From a virus: DNA of 64,000 bases. Numbering within the stretch: the stretch's first letter is position 1; the number at the start of each line of letters is the position of its first letter. A program made the translations under genes and the position numbers. The stretch lies in IMG/VR virus record IMGVR_UViG_3300022602_003048, positions 1 through 64,000 of that record; one strand, 5' to 3'. Positions 25,476-33,341 of this stretch are shown one piece after another. Below the pieces are notes generated by a model that was given only the letters and a program-made list of their open reading frames with translations, was not told the DNA's origin and made no database searches.

Positions 25476-26695
25476 CGTTCTTTAAACTCGTAATGGCTAT
25501 ATGTACCAAACGGTGGAATGATATTTTCTGGGCTATGGATGATGAATACCGTGTCGCAGTAGTCTGGATCACCCCAGCTGCTCCAAGGATAACCGTCTGT
25601 AAACATGATGAACTTTTTAGGAACAAAGTTCTCTTCTTTCATGAATTTCCAGTTAGCATCAAAGTCTGTACCACCGCCTCCTCTGAGTTCATATGTTTCG
25701 AAATCTTGGATGTTGTCTGCTGTGATATCAACTACATCGTAAACATTAGTGTCAAAGCACCAAAGTTTGATATGGAAGTCTTTAAACTGGTCCATGATCC
25801 CCTTGATCTCGCTGAGGAAATCTCTGCCCTGTTTGTTACTGATAGAACCACTCATATCAATAGCAACCGCTACATCGATAGTCTGGTCGTAGTTCATGCC
25901 AGGCAACACAGCACCGGTGTGCCAGCCTTTGCGTGAAGGACGCATCCATGTGTAATCATTTCGGATAGTACTCTGGATCTGTTGTTTTAGTAGCTCGCGC
26001 CAATCGATCTTAGGCTCAGTAAGCTCGCTGATCATGCGACGCACACCTGCTGGGATATTGCCAGCACCGGCACTCTGTGCAGCACTGATCATAGCTTCTT
26101 TCATCTCATCACGGATCTTGCGCAGTTCTTCTTTTGAATATTTCTTGCGTTTGCTCTTACCGTCACCTTCGCCGTTGTCCTTATCAGGATCGAGATGTTG
26201 ATCGAGCAGTTCGCCGAGAGCCTGCAACTGTTTGAGATCATATTTTTCAAAGATGATATCGTAGATCTCTTCGGCGCTCTTGCCTCGATATTTGTTATCC
26301 TGGAAGATTTTTATCTGCGTGATCTTGTCACCGATCTTATCATCTACGAGGATCTGGTTGATAGCATAGTCTGCTGCGATGTTCCAGATATCAGGATTGC
26401 GTGAACCACGCCGTCCCATGTGATCGAATACGTTATGGAGTACTTCGTGGCAGAACAAGAATTCTGTTTGCTTCGGGCTCAGTTTATCAACGAAGGTAGT
26501 ATCGAAATAGAAATGACGACCGTCTGTTGCAGCAGTATTGATGTACGGATCGTCTGTACAATCTACCATGCGCAAGCGTGTAGCGAGATTGCCAAAGAAA
26601 CTATGACGAAGCAATAGTCCAACTCGGGCAGTGATGAGTTTGTCCTCGATCTTTTTGCTTGCGATACGCGGCGGTGTAGCAACATCTGTAGTCAT
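25472..26695 (-). CDS. VWA-domain protein with metallopeptidase-like N-terminus
   Basis: FLFCHEVLHNVFDHMG carries HExxH in a DUF2201-type N-terminal domain; DYAINQIL follows. After a basic linker, VAIDMSGSIS (DxSGS) is the metal site of a von Willebrand A-type domain, completed by ELRGGGGTDFD and MFTDGYPW. Proteins of this type partner with MoxR AAA+ ATPases, and such an ATPase lies in the same block (27628-28713). The pair is thought to remodel target proteins. Its own TTGACA-type promoter is at 26721-26748. Confidence 0.85.
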   Translation of the reverse strand: MTTDVATPPRIASKKIEDKLITARVGLLLRHSFFGNLATRLRMVDCTDDPYINTAATDGRHFYFDTTFVDKLSPKQTEFLFCHEVLHNVFDHMGRRGSRNPDIWNIAADYAINQILVDDKIGDKITQIKIFQDNKYRGKSAEEIYDIIFEKYDLKQLQALGELLDQHLDPDKDNGEGDGKSKRKKYSKEELRKIRDEMKEAMISAAQSAGAGNIPAGVRRMISELTEPKIDWRELLKQQIQSTIRNDYTWMRPSRKGWHTGAVLPGMNYDQTIDVAVAIDMSGSISNKQGRDFLSEIKGIMDQFKDFHIKLWCFDTNVYDVVDITADNIQDFETYELRGGGGTDFDANWKFMKEENFVPKKFIMFTDGYPWSSWGDPDYCDTVFIIHSPENIIPPFGTYSHYEFKER

Positions 26696-26720
26696 TTCTA
26701 TCTCCTTTGTTTATACACTT

Positions 26721-26748
26721 ATAATAGCATCTATTACGATGCTGTCAA
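26721..26748 (-). promoter_or_regulatory. Sigma70-type promoter with operator-like inverted repeat
   Basis: TTGACA (26748-26743), a 16-nt spacer and TATTAT (26726-26721) precede the VWA gene by 25 bases. Within the spacer AGCATC/GATGCT (26726-26731 and 26738-26743) form an inverted repeat that a repressor could use. Ribosome site AAAGGAG precedes ATG 26695. Confidence 0.7.
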
Positions 26749-26750
26749 GC

Positions 26751-27251
26751 TTACTTGCGAGAGTCTTTTGGGAAAGTGAGGACGATAACACGAGGTTCGA
26801 TGTATTGTGGCGCGATCTTATCAGATCCTGGAACTTTACACATCACCCAAGTACCTTCTGTTGAAGCTGGACTAAACAACCCATTTGGATCAGCTTGTGG
26901 AAGGATCGCATATCCGCTTTGATAACGATCGGCGATCTTCTGTGGATTGGTATACTGTGTAGCAGCACTAATACCATATCCGAGGCTGTCACAGACCTTT
27001 TCTCCGATCACTCCTTGCTGTTCTCCCGCCAAGTATGTGTAAGTAGGTTGCATCTTATCACGTAGCTCGATGATATCCTTAAGCATACGCTTCTCAGCAA
27101 AGTTAGTGATAGCTGGCATTCCAACCTGTGTAACAGACTGTAAGCTCAGTTCTTCTTGCTTCTTGCGTTCGATTTGTGTGCTAGAATCTTGAGCATCGCA
27201 ACCTGCAACAGCCAACGCTAAAGCAATAGGTAGTAAGATTCTTTTGTTCAT
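26751..27251 (-). CDS. Lipoprotein, possible outer-membrane partner
   Basis: MNKRILLPIALALAVAGC is a lipoprotein signal with lipobox AVAGC (Cys18). The mature part starts with a helical, Gln/Glu-rich stretch (STQIERKKQEELSLQ), continues with KRMLKDIIELRDKMQ and ends with a beta-rich region containing WVMCKVPG. The gene overlaps the 3' end of a one-helix membrane protein by four bases, the arrangement of a two-component spanin. It is longer than typical o-spanins, so a periplasmic adaptor role is equally possible. Confidence 0.65.
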   Translation of the reverse strand: MNKRILLPIALALAVAGCDAQDSSTQIERKKQEELSLQSVTQVGMPAITNFAEKRMLKDIIELRDKMQPTYTYLAGEQQGVIGEKVCDSLGYGISAATQYTNPQKIADRYQSGYAILPQADPNGLFSPASTEGTWVMCKVPGSDKIAPQYIEPRVIVLTFPKDSRK

Positions 27252-27571
27252 TGTCCATTCCTCAATTGGTCATAAAAGTTACGCAGATTGGCTGGCAGTT
27301 TTTCTTCAGGATAGACACTAAAGCGATGCAAGATGATCGCCTTCATTGCGCCCTTCTGTTCATCGTTTGCTTTCACATATTCCATCTGCAGGTTTTCTAG
27401 ATCGCGAACCATACCGTCGTTGTACTGTTCACTCTGTTTGAACACTTGGTTATCTACTGCGCGATAGCGAGGCGCAAAGAACGCATACATCTGATAGCCA
27501 CCGTAGCTGATACCAAAGATTATCAAAGCAGCAAATACGATCATTCCGATCGTTCCAAAAAATTCTTTCAT
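27248..27571 (-). CDS. Single-pass membrane protein (possible inner-membrane spanin)
   Basis: Residues 8-32 (TIGMIVFAALIIFGISYGGY) form one transmembrane helix, followed by about 75 residues that look helical and charged (YNDGMVRDLENLQMEYVKAN). N-in topology with a periplasmic helical part, followed by an overlapping lipoprotein gene, matches an i-spanin/o-spanin pair. No endolysin or holin is nearby, which weakens this. It lies directly downstream of the MoxR-type gene. Confidence 0.6.
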   Translation of the reverse strand: MKEFFGTIGMIVFAALIIFGISYGGYQMYAFFAPRYRAVDNQVFKQSEQYNDGMVRDLENLQMEYVKANDEQKGAMKAIILHRFSVYPEEKLPANLRNFYDQLRNGQ

Positions 27572-27593
27572 GGTTTACCTCTATATGTGGAAT

Positions 27594-27629
27594 AGCTGCG
27601 GAGCACTATTACCCCGCAGCTGGTTTTTT
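27594..27629 (+). terminator. Intrinsic-terminator-like hairpin reading on the plus strand
   Basis: AGCTGCGG (27594-27601) and CCGCAGCT (27614-27621) pair, followed on the plus strand by GGTTTTTT. All nearby genes are on the minus strand, so as an intrinsic terminator it would stop antisense transcription entering the MoxR gene's 3' end. On the minus strand it lies just after that gene's stop without a T-run. Confidence 0.55.
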
Positions 27630-28713
27630 ACTGATTAGCAGCGACAACATATTTGCCGAAGCGATCGTGGAATTCATCGAAGTTCTTGAGTTTGCTGGGA
27701 TCTAACGGCAAGTCATAGTTAGTAAGTGCGACCTTAGCACCCATAACAACTAGCTCAGTTTCGAAGTTATCCATCATAAAGCGGAAGAAGTTATCTGCCT
27801 GTTCGTCCCAGTTCTTTACCTTCTTCTCTGCGCCATCCTTGAGCTCATAGCACAAGCTAACAGTGAGCGAATACATCGCACTGATCTCCTTGACCTTGAG
27901 CTCTTTTACCTTACCGCTAAGAATGTCGGAAGGGTTAGGCATGCGTCCAGCAACCTTGCGATGTGCCATGAACTTCACGCCCGTACCCTCACCGACTGCC
28001 CCCGACACAAGATCTGCGAGCGTTGCTTCGCTGATATCATCATCGAGCAACTCACTCACGAAACTCCAGGAGCGCGGAGTCGCAAATGAACGGCTCGCAG
28101 TCTTGGGGTCGAAGTCATACAAGTCTTGTTTAGCAAAGCTGATATAACCAACAACATCGCGATGCACTTTGTTTTCAACAGCCCAGTTGAACCAATCTTC
28201 GAAATCAACACGCAGTTCCATGTGTACGAAACGATTGGCTAACGGAGCAGGCATGCGATAAGTAACGCCTTTATCTGCTTCGCGGTTACCAGCGGCAACG
28301 ATGATCACATTGTCTGGGAGGTTGTAAGTACCAACCTTACGATTGAGGATCAGCTGATAAGCAGCAGCCTGCACACTTGGCGGCGCTGAGTTCATCTCGT
28401 CGAGGAAAAGGATGATGGTTTTGTAGTTGCTGGCAAGTTCCGCATTAGGAAGCTCAACAGGAGGAGCCCAGCTCATCGTGTTGTCGTTAGCATTGAAATA
28501 TGGAATGCCCTTGATGTCAGTGGGTTCCCAAAGAGAAAGCCGGACGTCGATAACGTGGCAATTCTCCATCTCGTCTCCCAGCTGATGGACTAGGTCTGAT
28601 TTACCAATACCTGGAGGTCCCCACAGGAACAATGGACGCTGCTTTTTAAATGCATGGCGCAAAGCAGCTTTGGCGCCGGAAATGCTTACAGTGCGAGTGC
28701 TCAAGTCTGACAT
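27628..28713 (-). CDS. MoxR-type AAA+ ATPase
   Basis: WGPPGIGKSDLV is Walker A and TIILFLDEMNSAPP Walker B of the MoxR/dynein-like AAA+ group; AAGNREADKG is sensor 1 and APLANRFVHMEL the arginine-finger region. Such ATPases work with VWA-domain proteins as chaperones for assembly or activation of other proteins. The VWA partner is 0.9 kb downstream (25472-26695), with a membrane protein and a lipoprotein between. Promoter at 28747-28774; ribosome site AAGGAG. Confidence 0.85.
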   Translation of the reverse strand: MSDLSTRTVSISGAKAALRHAFKKQRPLFLWGPPGIGKSDLVHQLGDEMENCHVIDVRLSLWEPTDIKGIPYFNANDNTMSWAPPVELPNAELASNYKTIILFLDEMNSAPPSVQAAAYQLILNRKVGTYNLPDNVIIVAAGNREADKGVTYRMPAPLANRFVHMELRVDFEDWFNWAVENKVHRDVVGYISFAKQDLYDFDPKTASRSFATPRSWSFVSELLDDDISEATLADLVSGAVGEGTGVKFMAHRKVAGRMPNPSDILSGKVKELKVKEISAMYSLTVSLCYELKDGAEKKVKNWDEQADNFFRFMMDNFETELVVMGAKVALTNYDLPLDPSKLKNFDEFHDRFGKYVVAANQ

Positions 28714-28746
28714 TATTTTGCTCCTTCTTGCTAATGTCTATAATAC

Positions 28747-28774
28747 ATAATAGCACCTTGTGCATATGCGTCAA
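28747..28774 (-). promoter_or_regulatory. Sigma70-type promoter of the MoxR gene
   Basis: TTGACG (28774-28769), 16 nt, then TATTAT (28752-28747). The layout mirrors the promoter of the VWA gene, so the two parts of the pair are likely co-expressed. Confidence 0.65.
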
Positions 28775-28790
28775 GCACTTTTAAAGTTTT

Positions 28791-29186
28791 CTAAGGATTT
28801 AATTCGCGCTGTCGAGCCAATGCTTTAGCTAATCCATATTTCCTAACATCACCGGAGAAGAGAAGCAGTTCTACTGCTTTCGCCTCTTTGAATACAGAGA
28901 TAGATTTCTTAGTATAAAAATGTGGACAGTCGATAAATTGGTCCATGAATAACACTACCTGTGTGGTAAAAACGAAATCATCCGGAAAAGGTATCTTGTA
29001 CGATTTCAGCCCTAGGGTATTAGAGAGGAAATCGAAGCCTTCTTCAGTGAGGGTCAGACCTCCTTCTTTCTTCTGTCGCGGGTTCTTCCACCATGCTATT
29101 GTTGATTTCTTTACAGTATCTTTATCTGTGGGGAGATTTGCCTGCTGCAGGAATAGTAGTGTGAGGTTTTCTTTTAGGCTTGCCAT
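28791..29186 (-). CDS. Conserved phage hypothetical protein
   Basis: A 131-residue protein with a KKSTIAWWKNPRQK segment and a TLTEEGFDFLSNTLGLKSY helix pair that resembles a winged-helix-like unit; PFPDDFVFTTQVVLFMDQF follows. DNA binding is a guess from this layout. It overlaps the upstream gene by 13 bases and ends before the MoxR promoter. Confidence 0.55.
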   Translation of the reverse strand: MASLKENLTLLFLQQANLPTDKDTVKKSTIAWWKNPRQKKEGGLTLTEEGFDFLSNTLGLKSYKIPFPDDFVFTTQVVLFMDQFIDCPHFYTKKSISVFKEAKAVELLLFSGDVRKYGLAKALARQRELNP

Positions 29187-29467
29187 TTGATGATCTCCCC
29201 AGCAGTCAGTTTGACCACCTGGAAATCATCTGTCTTGAACAGCTTGTTTAGCTTTTTAGCTAGATTTATGGCATGACCTGGATTGCTAAAGCTGGTCTTC
29301 TTATATTTAGGACCAGGATAGTTGCTTACTAGACTACCGCTCTTTAGATTGAAAGGTTTACCTTTATGGAACACTGCCCAGATGGCTTCGGCATCAAGAA
29401 CTTGATCAACTTTAAAATTCTTCTTATTGGTATATTCCAATATGATAGTTGGTTTAGGGCGGCTCAT
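29174..29467 (-). CDS. Small hypothetical protein
   Basis: I take ATG 29467 (MSRPKPTIILEY) as the start, because a late-promoter core ends seven bases before it; the frame opens earlier at 29515. The 97 residues are Lys-rich with NLKSGSLVSNYPGPKYKKTS and AINLAKKLNKLF. A DNA-binding role is possible from the charge only. Confidence 0.55.
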   Translation of the reverse strand: MSRPKPTIILEYTNKKNFKVDQVLDAEAIWAVFHKGKPFNLKSGSLVSNYPGPKYKKTSFSNPGHAINLAKKLNKLFKTDDFQVVKLTAGEIIKWQA

Positions 29468-29474
29468 TACATAA

Positions 29475-29480
29475 TATTTA
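29475..29480 (-). promoter_or_regulatory. Late promoter core TAAATA, near-leaderless
   Basis: Minus-strand GCGATAAATATTATGTAATG: the core ends seven bases before ATG 29467 and lies over the 3' end of the upstream gene (29478-29717). Confidence 0.45.
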
Positions 29481-29717
29481 TCGCTTTTCATTGAAATTAC
29501 CACCATCCATCTCAACTACTATAACGTCCTGCTGATCTCTCACTGCTTCTTTCTGCATCTTATCCAGCAGTCGGAGCAATAACAGATTCATATTATGGGA
29601 CAGCTCTTCGGCTTCGTTTATGGGTAATGTTATGACCTTGCTGTTGCTACGCTTGGCCATCTTGACCTTGTTTATGAAATCTTCTAGTATCAGAGTAGAT
29701 ATGTTATTTGTTGACAT
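29478..29717 (-). CDS. Small helical hypothetical protein
   Basis: 79 residues, mostly helical: TLILEDFINKVKMAKRS, then ELSHNMNLLLLRLLDKMQKE. It overlaps the stop of the upstream gene by 14 bases. The Leu-rich helix suggests an oligomeric protein. No family is recognised. Confidence 0.55.
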   Translation of the reverse strand: MSTNNISTLILEDFINKVKMAKRSNSKVITLPINEAEELSHNMNLLLLRLLDKMQKEAVRDQQDVIVVEMDGGNFNEKR

Positions 29718-30171
29718 TGCTAAGCACCTGTTTAAGCTCTAGCTCCGTCTTGAATGGACCTTTATACTCATATCTCTGTACCGTGATTAGCTTTGGACAG
29801 AAACTACGTACCCATCCTTTTTCAAAACGGATGGCATAGTATCCTGCACAGTAAACGCTCTTGCTAGCATCGCTTTTGGTAAACAGCGGCAGCTTCTTTT
29901 TAACATCATACATAGGGTTATGCGGTTCACAGTTAGTACCAAAACCGTAGATCTCGTTATTGATCTTTATGTCTTCTTTCTTAGAAACAGTGAAGAAGTT
30001 CTTACCAAACTGTTTCTCCAAGGTCTTTAGATCCTTGAATATCGACTTATTGTTCTTGGCTACTAGGACGAACTTGTTAGTTTCGTCTTTCTGTAGAGTT
30101 CCGATGCGTGTTCCTGCGTCTTCGACGATCCAGAACTTGCCATCTATGATTGGTTTAGCTTTTATTTCCAT
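29704..30171 (-). CDS. Conserved phage hypothetical protein
   Basis: ATG 30171 follows GGAGTGATAAA four bases after the upstream stop. The 155-residue protein has a two-strand start (IIDGKFWIVEDAGTRIGTL) and a C-terminal AGYYAIRFEKGW, RSFCPKLITVQRYEY region. Homologs without a function occur in marine phages as far as I recall. It lies in the replication block after the flap nuclease. Confidence 0.6.
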   Translation of the reverse strand: MEIKAKPIIDGKFWIVEDAGTRIGTLQKDETNKFVLVAKNNKSIFKDLKTLEKQFGKNFFTVSKKEDIKINNEIYGFGTNCEPHNPMYDVKKKLPLFTKSDASKSVYCAGYYAIRFEKGWVRSFCPKLITVQRYEYKGPFKTELELKQVLSNVNK

Positions 30172-30175
30172 TTTA

Positions 30176-31141
30176 TCACTCCGGATATTTTGCATTCAGC
30201 GGTTCGGCATATGATTGTGCCTGTTCGCTGATCTTTACTAGATCAAACAATCCACAGAATTTAAGCAGCCTCATGCCTACCTGGTCTACATTTTTAGCTA
30301 CTGATTTCTCAGAAATAGTCTGCTTGATGATGTATTTGATGTCATCTGGCTGATGTTTAAGATCGATCAATCTACGATTGCGCTCATAATCATCGAGCAC
30401 ACGATGTTCTTCACCATTGTGGTCTACCCAACGCTGCAACATCATATTGTTCCAAGCGAATCCTCTATTTTTGCGATCTTCAAATGCTTCTTCGAGTTTG
30501 TTCTTCCTCACCTTGGGATACGCACTAAAAACATTGTCAGTAGGATCACCCCGCATGCATTTTTCAAACAGCAACCATTCGGGGTTAGGGATTACTTTTG
30601 GTTCCTTTGTCTTGTTATCGATGACTATCTTGCCCTTCTTATCGAACACACCTTCGTGTGTAGTCGTCGTCTCTAGCACGCCGTTATACTGCTTGACGTT
30701 CGGAGCAATGAGCTGCACGAAATCGCTGTCTGTAGAGATGATAATATGATTGTCGTTAGGATGATTTTCAATCCAACCTGCGATGAGATCATCTGCTTCA
30801 AGTCTTGGATTCTGCAGGACTGTGCAATTAGTCTTGTCTGTGATGAATTCTTTAAACTTATCAAAGGTCTCCCAAAACAGCCTATCTTCTTCTGCTTCTT
30901 TTTCTGTGAGAGCTGCTCGTGCTTCTGTGCGATTACGCTTATAGGGCGCATAATAGTCTTTGCGCCAGCTGCGTCCTTCTAAGCAGAACACGACATGATC
31001 GCCTTTGAAATCCTGCCAAGCCTTCTTGATGCTAGCCAGTGTAACATGTAGTGCCATGCCAATCTTTATGTCAGCGTCACCTCGCACGACATGTCTAGCG
31101 CGGAAGAAAGTATTAGCTGTATCTACTATGATGTAGTTCAT
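30176..31141 (-). CDS. T4 RNase H-like 5'-3' exonuclease
   Basis: IIVDTANTFFRARH at the N terminus, HVVFCLEGRSWRKDYYAPYK, LEADDLIAGWI and IISTDSDFVQLI are the acidic metal-binding segments of the FEN-1/RNase H nuclease family. CMRGDPTDNVF matches the region before the helix-hairpin-helix. In T4 this enzyme removes RNA primers and flaps behind the replication fork. Length 321 is close to T4 RNase H (305). It overlaps 31138-31455 by four bases. Confidence 0.85.
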   Translation of the reverse strand: MNYIIVDTANTFFRARHVVRGDADIKIGMALHVTLASIKKAWQDFKGDHVVFCLEGRSWRKDYYAPYKRNRTEARAALTEKEAEEDRLFWETFDKFKEFITDKTNCTVLQNPRLEADDLIAGWIENHPNDNHIIISTDSDFVQLIAPNVKQYNGVLETTTTHEGVFDKKGKIVIDNKTKEPKVIPNPEWLLFEKCMRGDPTDNVFSAYPKVRKNKLEEAFEDRKNRGFAWNNMMLQRWVDHNGEEHRVLDDYERNRRLIDLKHQPDDIKYIIKQTISEKSVAKNVDQVGMRLLKFCGLFDLVKISEQAQSYAEPLNAKYPE

Positions 31142-31455
31142 ATGATCCTGATTTCTCTGTTTGCTTCACCTTCGTTGACAACAGTTTGGCACAATGCACG
31201 GAACCATTTGTCAACGATCTCTTCTTCTGTAACCCCAGTATAACCTGCTTTGCGCAAATCGTCAATGAAAAAGCTGTTCCAATCTAGCTCAAAATAACCA
31301 TCTGCTGGATTAGCTCTATCTACTTTGGTATCTAGGACCCTTATATAAGGTTCTTTACGTGCAGTAGCCATATCTTTTTCTGATATGAGATCTTGGTTTT
31401 CTTTTTTTGGACTTACACTTTGACCAAACATCTTTAAAAACTTATCTAACATCAT
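31138..31455 (-). CDS. Small hypothetical protein beside queE
   Basis: A 105-residue protein: helical basic N terminus (MLDKFLKMFGQS), then IRVLDTKVDRANPADGYFEL and DDLRKAGYTGVTEEEIVD. I recall versions in other marine phages but no role. It starts 6 bases after QueE and overlaps the flap nuclease start, so all three are one transcription unit. Confidence 0.6.
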   Translation of the reverse strand: MMLDKFLKMFGQSVSPKKENQDLISEKDMATARKEPYIRVLDTKVDRANPADGYFELDWNSFFIDDLRKAGYTGVTEEEIVDKWFRALCQTVVNEGEANREIRII

Positions 31456-31461
31456 GTCTCC

Positions 31462-32316
31462 TCAGGCCAAGCTAGCATATAAATGTATCTGTAGATTCAG
31501 GGTGAATCCATTTTGCGCACAATACTGTGCTGTGTATTCGTGATTTCTTTGATTTGCCTTCATATCGAGCAGACCTTCTTCCCAAAAACTGATGACTTCA
31601 TCTACGGCGCTGCGTTCCTCGATGGTGATATCGTTCTTTGTGCTACGCATCTGCTTGCTCTTCTGTGGCTCACGATTGTAGATGTTCATGGGACTGATAA
31701 ACACCTGCTTGCCACTGCCCACGCTAGCATATTCATGTGCCCAATCTGGGATGCTGCTGTAAGGACTATCTGGATCTGCACTCATGACAAACTTGAGACA
31801 ATCGGCTCGTTCCATAACATCTGCATTGGGACGCAGATACTTGACAGGTTTGCCATCTTTTTCTAGGCATTTAGGACTGCATACCAACGTAGTCGAACTG
31901 GGAATATCCTGCCATACTGTGCCATTGCTTTCAATCTGTGTCCATGCAAAATGATCTTTTATATGATATAGGAAAGCACCTAGGTTTTTTTGCAACATTG
32001 GCTCGCCACCAGTTACTACTAATCCGACTTTTTGGCTAAACCAGTTTGGAATGATATCATCGTGATCATCGAAATAATTGTTTACGACATTCCATATCCT
32101 AGCTTCTAGCTCATCAAAAGATAACCAATCGCCGCCATCAAAATAAGTATCGCAGAAAGAGCAAGCCAAGTTGCACTTGGCAAGTCTAACGAAAACTGCT
32201 GGCTCGCCTCGGTATGGACCTTCGCCTTGGAGTGTGTAAAAAATACTGGTGACAAAGAGCTTATCACCAGCATCATTGAAATATTTTTGTCCGACAATCT
32301 CATTTTTTCCAAACAT
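31462..32316 (-). CDS. queE: 7-carboxy-7-deazaguanine synthase
   Basis: FYTLQGEGPYRGEPAVFVRL, C48-x3-C52-x2-C55 (CNLACSFC), VTGGEPMLQ and ESNGT are the QueE hallmarks. The enzyme turns carboxytetrahydropterin into 7-carboxy-7-deazaguanine by a radical SAM ring contraction. At 284 residues it is longer than common QueE, with an insert around residues 60-85. With folE, a QueD-like gene and a DpdA-like transglycosylase nearby, it points to deazaguanine modification of phage DNA. Confidence 0.92.
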   Translation of the reverse strand: MFGKNEIVGQKYFNDAGDKLFVTSIFYTLQGEGPYRGEPAVFVRLAKCNLACSFCDTYFDGGDWLSFDELEARIWNVVNNYFDDHDDIIPNWFSQKVGLVVTGGEPMLQKNLGAFLYHIKDHFAWTQIESNGTVWQDIPSSTTLVCSPKCLEKDGKPVKYLRPNADVMERADCLKFVMSADPDSPYSSIPDWAHEYASVGSGKQVFISPMNIYNREPQKSKQMRSTKNDITIEERSAVDEVISFWEEGLLDMKANQRNHEYTAQYCAQNGFTLNLQIHLYASLA

Positions 32317-32331
32317 TATCTATGATTCCTG

Positions 32332-32871
32332 TTAGTCTTTAATATAGTGTATTTGTGCAGATCTGTCAAGTCCTCGTTTCCACCACTCCTCCCATGGAAA
32401 CACGATCCAGCAGTCGTCTTCGGCTTTGTTCACTTCGATAGCATAGAAGTCAACGTTTTCCTTGCTGGCTAAATTGTTTACTAGCACTGCTATCTTCACA
32501 CGCTCGTGCCACCACATGTTGCGGTCTGGATCCATCCCAGCTACGCTGCTAAACCAATCATTGCGTATCCAGGCCAATGTATCTCCTGTGTCGTTGATGT
32601 CGTCAACGATGAGGACATTTGTGGCATTAGCGACATCTTCAGGCATCCAACAGTTATGATCGCAATCTATCTCTTCACCGTCACGTAGCTGTACTTTTAA
32701 AGTCTGCATCGGAATACCTAGATAATGGCTTAGCATGACAGCAGGATTGAGACCACCTCGTGTAAGTCCAACAAGATAATCAGGTTTCCAATCGCTCATA
32801 TAAATTTGGCTAGCAATAGAGTTTACAGCCTTTTCTATATCTTTCCAATTATAGTATATCTTGTTGGTCAT
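32332..32871 (-). CDS. Phosphoribosyltransferase
   Basis: VLIVDDINDTGDTLAW is the PRPP-binding motif of type I phosphoribosyltransferases, and YLVGLTRGGLNPAVMLSHYL is the N-terminal strand/helix. The layout best fits the hypoxanthine/xanthine-guanine group (Gpt-like). Its place between queE and folE raises the possibility of a deazapurine substrate, but ordinary purine salvage is the simpler reading. Length 179. It overlaps the upstream gene by four bases. Confidence 0.85.
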   Translation of the reverse strand: MTNKIYYNWKDIEKAVNSIASQIYMSDWKPDYLVGLTRGGLNPAVMLSHYLGIPMQTLKVQLRDGEEIDCDHNCWMPEDVANATNVLIVDDINDTGDTLAWIRNDWFSSVAGMDPDRNMWWHERVKIAVLVNNLASKENVDFYAIEVNKAEDDCWIVFPWEEWWKRGLDRSAQIHYIKD

Positions 32872-33341
32872 TTCTTTTCTCCTACGACCATGGATTCTAA
32901 CAGTTTATAATGTTCGTATGCCTTTTTAAGAGCAGCATATTTCTCATGCTTTTCAAAATCCGGAATGATGATCAAGAAACGCTCGCGCAAGATACACATC
33001 GTTTCTGCTAGTTCGTCTAGATCTATTTCATTTTTATCTGTTGATAATTTTGGTTTATCACCACTAATTATTATGTTGGCATTATTATAATTAGTCCAAA
33101 CAGGGCCACTACTGGTTGAAGTGATGAATGCTCCGGTTCCCGACGACAAACCTATAGCAGAACCTACAGCACCGATAGTAACTGTCTGTGGATTTGCTGT
33201 TAGGGGATAACTAGTCCCTCCGCTGGTGACAGATACGGTGCCAATGGGCGGAACAGCCCCATACGAGGTGTTAAAAGTACCAGTTCCGCCTCCTCCTCCT
33301 CCGCCTGCTCCAGTTGCCATTGTGATATTTGTAAATGTCAT
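32868..33341 (-). CDS. Glycine-rich protein with helical C-terminus
   Basis: The first part is Gly/Thr/Ser-rich (GAGGGGGGGTGTF) like a decoration or fibre protein. The second part (LDELAETMCILRERFLIIIP, HEKYAALKKAYEHYKLLE) is helical and similar to short stand-alone proteins I recall in marine phages, so this looks like a fusion. It overlaps folE and the phosphoribosyltransferase by four bases each, although neither neighbour is structural. Confidence 0.6.
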   Translation of the reverse strand: MTFTNITMATGAGGGGGGGTGTFNTSYGAVPPIGTVSVTSGGTSYPLTANPQTVTIGAVGSAIGLSSGTGAFITSTSSGPVWTNYNNANIIISGDKPKLSTDKNEIDLDELAETMCILRERFLIIIPDFEKHEKYAALKKAYEHYKLLESMVVGEKK

